A DNA stretch of 64,000 bases from CAVONB01 sp963697205 (GTDB lineage Bacteria; Pseudomonadota; Alphaproteobacteria; Rhizobiales; Hyphomicrobiaceae), in NCBI GenBank assembly GCA_963697205.1, contig CAVONB010000003.1:1-64000 (forward strand), read 5' to 3'. The notes beneath the pieces are model-generated. The model saw only the letters and a list, made by a program, of their open reading frames with translations, had not been told where the DNA came from and ran no database searches. This document shows positions 62,518 through 64,000 of the stretch, piece after piece (position 1 is the stretch's first letter; each line of letters begins with the position of its first letter). A program made the translations under genes and the position numbers.

Positions 62518-62918
62518 CGGCCGACGGGTAAATCGCCCCATCAGTCGGAACCAGATGTGCAAACGGCGCCCCCGAGGTTTGATCCCGGGGGCGCCTTCTT
62601 TTTTTGGGGGGGGGCGGCTTCGCACGTCGATGCCGGAGTCGGCTCACAGCGCGTTGTCGTGCACCGTGCTCAAGTGTCACCGTGACGTGTCGCGCTGACC
62701 TTGCTGGCAACGCCACTGCATGCCGAAGGTTTGTCACTTCGAACGATGCTCGCGATGTTGTGAGGTAGGTGCGATGTCGCCGTCACGCCCAGTTGAGACG
62801 AGCGAGGGTCTTCGTGATTTCCAATTTCGGCGTTTCGGGCTTATCTTTTATTCATCGGCGGACGGGAAATGCGGACGCCGAAACGCAAAAACAAAACATC
62901 AAAACCGGAGATCGGATC
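62518..62918. other. Spacer between peptide units
   Basis: About 400 bp between the B1 stop and gene C. It holds the unit-1 terminator (62565-62605), a G9 run (62606-62614) and leader-repeat copy 2 (62810-62921), which presumably drives unit 2. No further gene is supported. Confidence 0.55.
62565..62605 (+). terminator. Rho-independent terminator of peptide unit 1
   Basis: Perfect 10-bp stem GGCGCCCCCG / CGGGGGCGCC followed by TTCTTTTTTT. It ends the A1-B1 transcript. A run of nine G follows directly (62606-62614). Confidence 0.92.
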
Positions 62919-62921
62919 ATG
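62810..62921 (+). repeat. Leader repeat, copy 2 (upstream of peptide gene C)
   Basis: Second copy of the leader at 62094-62206. It ends at the ATG of gene C rather than of an A-type gene, which shows that the leader and the downstream genes were shuffled after duplication. Confidence 0.8.
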
Positions 62922-63041
62922 AAGGCCATTCTTGCAGCTCTGGCTCTTGCAATAACGTTCGGTTCGGCCGCCCAGGCGGCGACTCAGGTCAGCGGCAATG
63001 CTCCTGCATGGGTGGTGAGCGCCTTCAGCAACGCCGAGTAA
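62919..63041 (+). CDS. Secreted micropeptide C (40 aa)
   Basis: 40 residues, ATG at 62919 after ACCGGAGATCGGATC. Signal peptide MKAILAALALAITFGSAAQA; mature peptide ATQVSGNAPAWVVSAFSNAE. It is clearly a B-type paralog (GNAPxWVVxAFS) but diverged at about a quarter of positions, so it is older than the A/B duplication. First gene of unit 2, 74 bp before A2. Function unknown. Confidence 0.8.
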   Translation: MKAILAALALAITFGSAAQAATQVSGNAPAWVVSAFSNAE

Positions 63042-63115
63042 GGCATCGCTCACACCTCACGCCATCGCCGGCGACTGGCCGGCGGTGTCCCCACAACCCA
63101 ACGGAGATAAAGATC

Positions 63116-63250
63116 ATGAAGAGCCTCATCGCAGCGCTGGTCCTGTCCATCGGCTTCGGCACTGTCGCACAGGCGGCAGGCGTCTACACCCAGAGCAACG
63201 GCACGCTGCCGTCCTGGGCGGCGCAAGCCTTCGAGCCCAACGGCAACTGA
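63116..63250 (+). CDS. Secreted micropeptide A2 (44 aa)
   Basis: 44 residues, ATG at 63116 after AACGGAGATAAAG. Signal peptide MKSLIAALVLSIGFGTVAQA, mature AGVYTQSNGTLPSWAAQ then AFEPNGN. Paralog of A1, with changes concentrated in the mature peptide while the signal peptide is almost unchanged. The DNA from here to the terminator-like hairpin (63507) is a gap-free duplicate of 62204-62595, offset 912 bp. Function unknown. Confidence 0.8.
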   Translation: MKSLIAALVLSIGFGTVAQAAGVYTQSNGTLPSWAAQAFEPNGN

Positions 63251-63306
63251 ACGGTCTGACAGCACGCACGGACTACATCAAAAACACGATCAATGGAGAT
63301 GACATC

Positions 63307-63429
63307 ATGAAATCGCTTATCGCCGCCCTGGCCCTCGCCATCACGTTCGGTGCTTCCGCGCAGGCGGCCACCAGCATCAACGGCAATGCGCCGGACTGGG
63401 TCGTGAAGGCCTTCAGCCAGGCGGAGTGA
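63307..63429 (+). CDS. Secreted micropeptide B2 (40 aa)
   Basis: 40 residues, ATG at 63307 with the same ATGGAGATGACATC leader as B1. Signal peptide identical to B1; mature peptide ATSINGNAPDWVVKAFSQAE. One residue different from B1. Last gene of unit 2. Strong conservation of the mature peptide between B1 and B2, despite synonymous differences nearby, suggests it is translated and constrained. Confidence 0.82.
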   Translation: MKSLIAALALAITFGASAQAATSINGNAPDWVVKAFSQAE

Positions 63430-63476
63430 CGGCCGACGGGCAAGTCGCCCTATCAGTCGGAACCAGATGTGCAAAC

Positions 63477-63507
63477 GGCGCCCCCGAGGTCTGATCCCGG
63501 GGTCGCC
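63477..63507 (+). terminator. Degenerate terminator hairpin of peptide unit 2
   Basis: GGCGCCCCCG / CGGGGTCGCC, the duplicate of the unit-1 terminator with one stem mismatch and without its T run (GTCGTCATTT follows). Termination is probably weaker; the convergent peroxiredoxin gene starts to overlap transcription here. Confidence 0.55.
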
Positions 63508-63549
63508 GTCGTCATTTGAACCGGTCACATCGCCGATACCAGCGTCGTC

Positions 63550-63999
63550 TCACAGCGCGTTGTCGACCATCGAACACAGCGTTGCCGCGCTCGACTTGTC
63601 ATGCTGCGGAGGGGCTTCCTCGACGTTGAGCACCTTGACCACGCCGTCGCTCACGGCCATGGCATAGCGCCGCGAGCGGACGCCAAGGCCGCGTGCCGTC
63701 AGATCGATCTCGAGACCAAGCTTCTTGGCGAAGTCGGCGCTGCCGTCGGCGAGCATCGCGATCTTGCCGTCAGCGTTGGTGTCCTTTGCCCAGTTGCTCA
63801 GGACGAAGACATCGTTGACGGCGGTGCAGCAGACGCTGTCGAAGCCCTTCGCCTTCAATTCGGAGAGGCGGTCGACGAAGCCGGGCATGTGCTGCTTGTG
63901 GCATGTCGGCGTGTAGGCGCCGGGAACAGCGAACAGCGCCACCTTCTTGCCGCCGAAGACCTCGGCGGTGGTCATCGGCTTGGGACCTTCTGCCGTCAT
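63550..63999 (-). CDS. Peroxiredoxin, Prx5-like (partial, N-terminus beyond window)
   Basis: 150 codons visible from the stop at 63550 to the window edge. The peroxidatic Cys is in VPGAYTPTCHKQHMPGF; further Prx5/glutaredoxin-type peroxiredoxin features are SVCCTAVNDVFVLSNWAKD and ADGSADFAKKLGLEIDLTARGLGVRSRRYAM. It reduces hydrogen peroxide and organic hydroperoxides in the cytoplasm. The M at 63999 is probably internal, because the family normally has about 12 to 15 further N-terminal residues. Convergent with the micropeptide array. A peroxiredoxin next to rnhA is the usual order in Hyphomicrobiales; here the peptide array lies between them. Confidence 0.92.
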   Translation of the reverse strand: MTAEGPKPMTTAEVFGGKKVALFAVPGAYTPTCHKQHMPGFVDRLSELKAKGFDSVCCTAVNDVFVLSNWAKDTNADGKIAMLADGSADFAKKLGLEIDLTARGLGVRSRRYAMAVSDGVVKVLNVEEAPPQHDKSSAATLCSMVDNAL

Positions 64000-64000
64000 C

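Noticed and set aside
62094..63507. CRISPR-like reading of the repeats near 62-63.5 kb
   Set aside because: Only two copies of long blocks with coding content, no short regularly spaced repeats, and no cas genes in the window.
1..64000. tRNA, rRNA and tmRNA genes
   Set aside because: I looked through the intergenic regions for cloverleaf ends (such as GGTTCGA-type T-arms with acceptor stems) and rRNA cores, and found none I could support. A tRNAscan/Infernal run would settle this.

Overview
The window reads as a high-GC alphaproteobacterial chromosome, most likely Hyphomicrobiales (Rhizobiales). The grounds are the ispH-thrB-rnhA run followed by a convergent peroxiredoxin, an Omp25/RopB-type beta-barrel, a methylmalonyl-CoA mutase of rhizobial type, and a gcv operon led by a tandem glycine riboswitch. 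This is inferred from gene content and order; no species can be named.

Layout. 1-1.0 kb: the 5' part of an IS256-family transposase, cut by the window edge. 1.26-8.30 kb: a visibly AT-richer island of glycan genes (tandem DUF616/TOD1-like domains, a GT-B-like domain, an RgpF-type glycosyltransferase fused to a methyltransferase) with a broken IS1595-family transposase inside it. The island is bracketed by a 14-bp inverted repeat resembling IS1595 ends and stops inside a truncated rmlB. 8.6-16.5 kb: a double GT2 glycosyltransferase, two MltB-type lytic transglycosylases, galE and galU (cell-envelope sugar supply and wall turnover). 16.6-25.7 kb: an exported protein, an outer-membrane barrel, an MFS exporter, a periplasmic-binding-protein/pentameric-channel fusion, methylmalonyl-CoA mutase and a DUF817 membrane protein. 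25.8-31.1 kb: an extradiol-dioxygenase-like VOC protein, a cupin, a three-gene phospholipid-type set (CDP-alcohol phosphatidyltransferase, GDPD-like, CDP-alcohol phosphatidyltransferase), and rplS with an unusual C-terminal extension. 31.2-51.6 kb: catabolic and transport genes (glutathionyl-hydroquinone reductase, hydrolases, an LVIVD propeller, an NtaA-type monooxygenase, an aldo/keto reductase, an ABC sugar-type importer, a CocE hydrolase, GST, fumarase-type lyase, NodB-like, patatin, TRAP permeases). Neither importer has a solute-binding protein in the window. 51.7-58.5 kb: an NTF2-like gene and the glycine-cleavage operon gcvT-gcvH-OsmC-gcvPA-hydrolase-gcvPB behind the riboswitch. 58.6-64.0 kb: a lipoprotein, ispH, thrB, rnhA, an array of five tiny paralogous secreted peptides, and a peroxiredoxin.

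Most notable: (1) the five-gene micropeptide array at 62.2-63.4 kb, which arose by segmental duplication; (2) the ligand-binding-domain/pLGIC fusion at 20.0-22.3 kb; (3) the IS1595-bounded glycan island; (4) extra genes translationally coupled into the riboswitch-controlled gcv operon.

Caution: at least seven genes (the DUF616 protein, RgpF-methyltransferase, galE, scpA, ispH, gcvPA and the IS1595 transposase) carry single-base frameshifts that leave the protein homology intact on both sides. Most that I could resolve are one extra base in or beside a short homopolymer. This looks more like uncorrected sequencing error than gene decay, so breaks in otherwise essential genes should not be read as biology until reads are checked.
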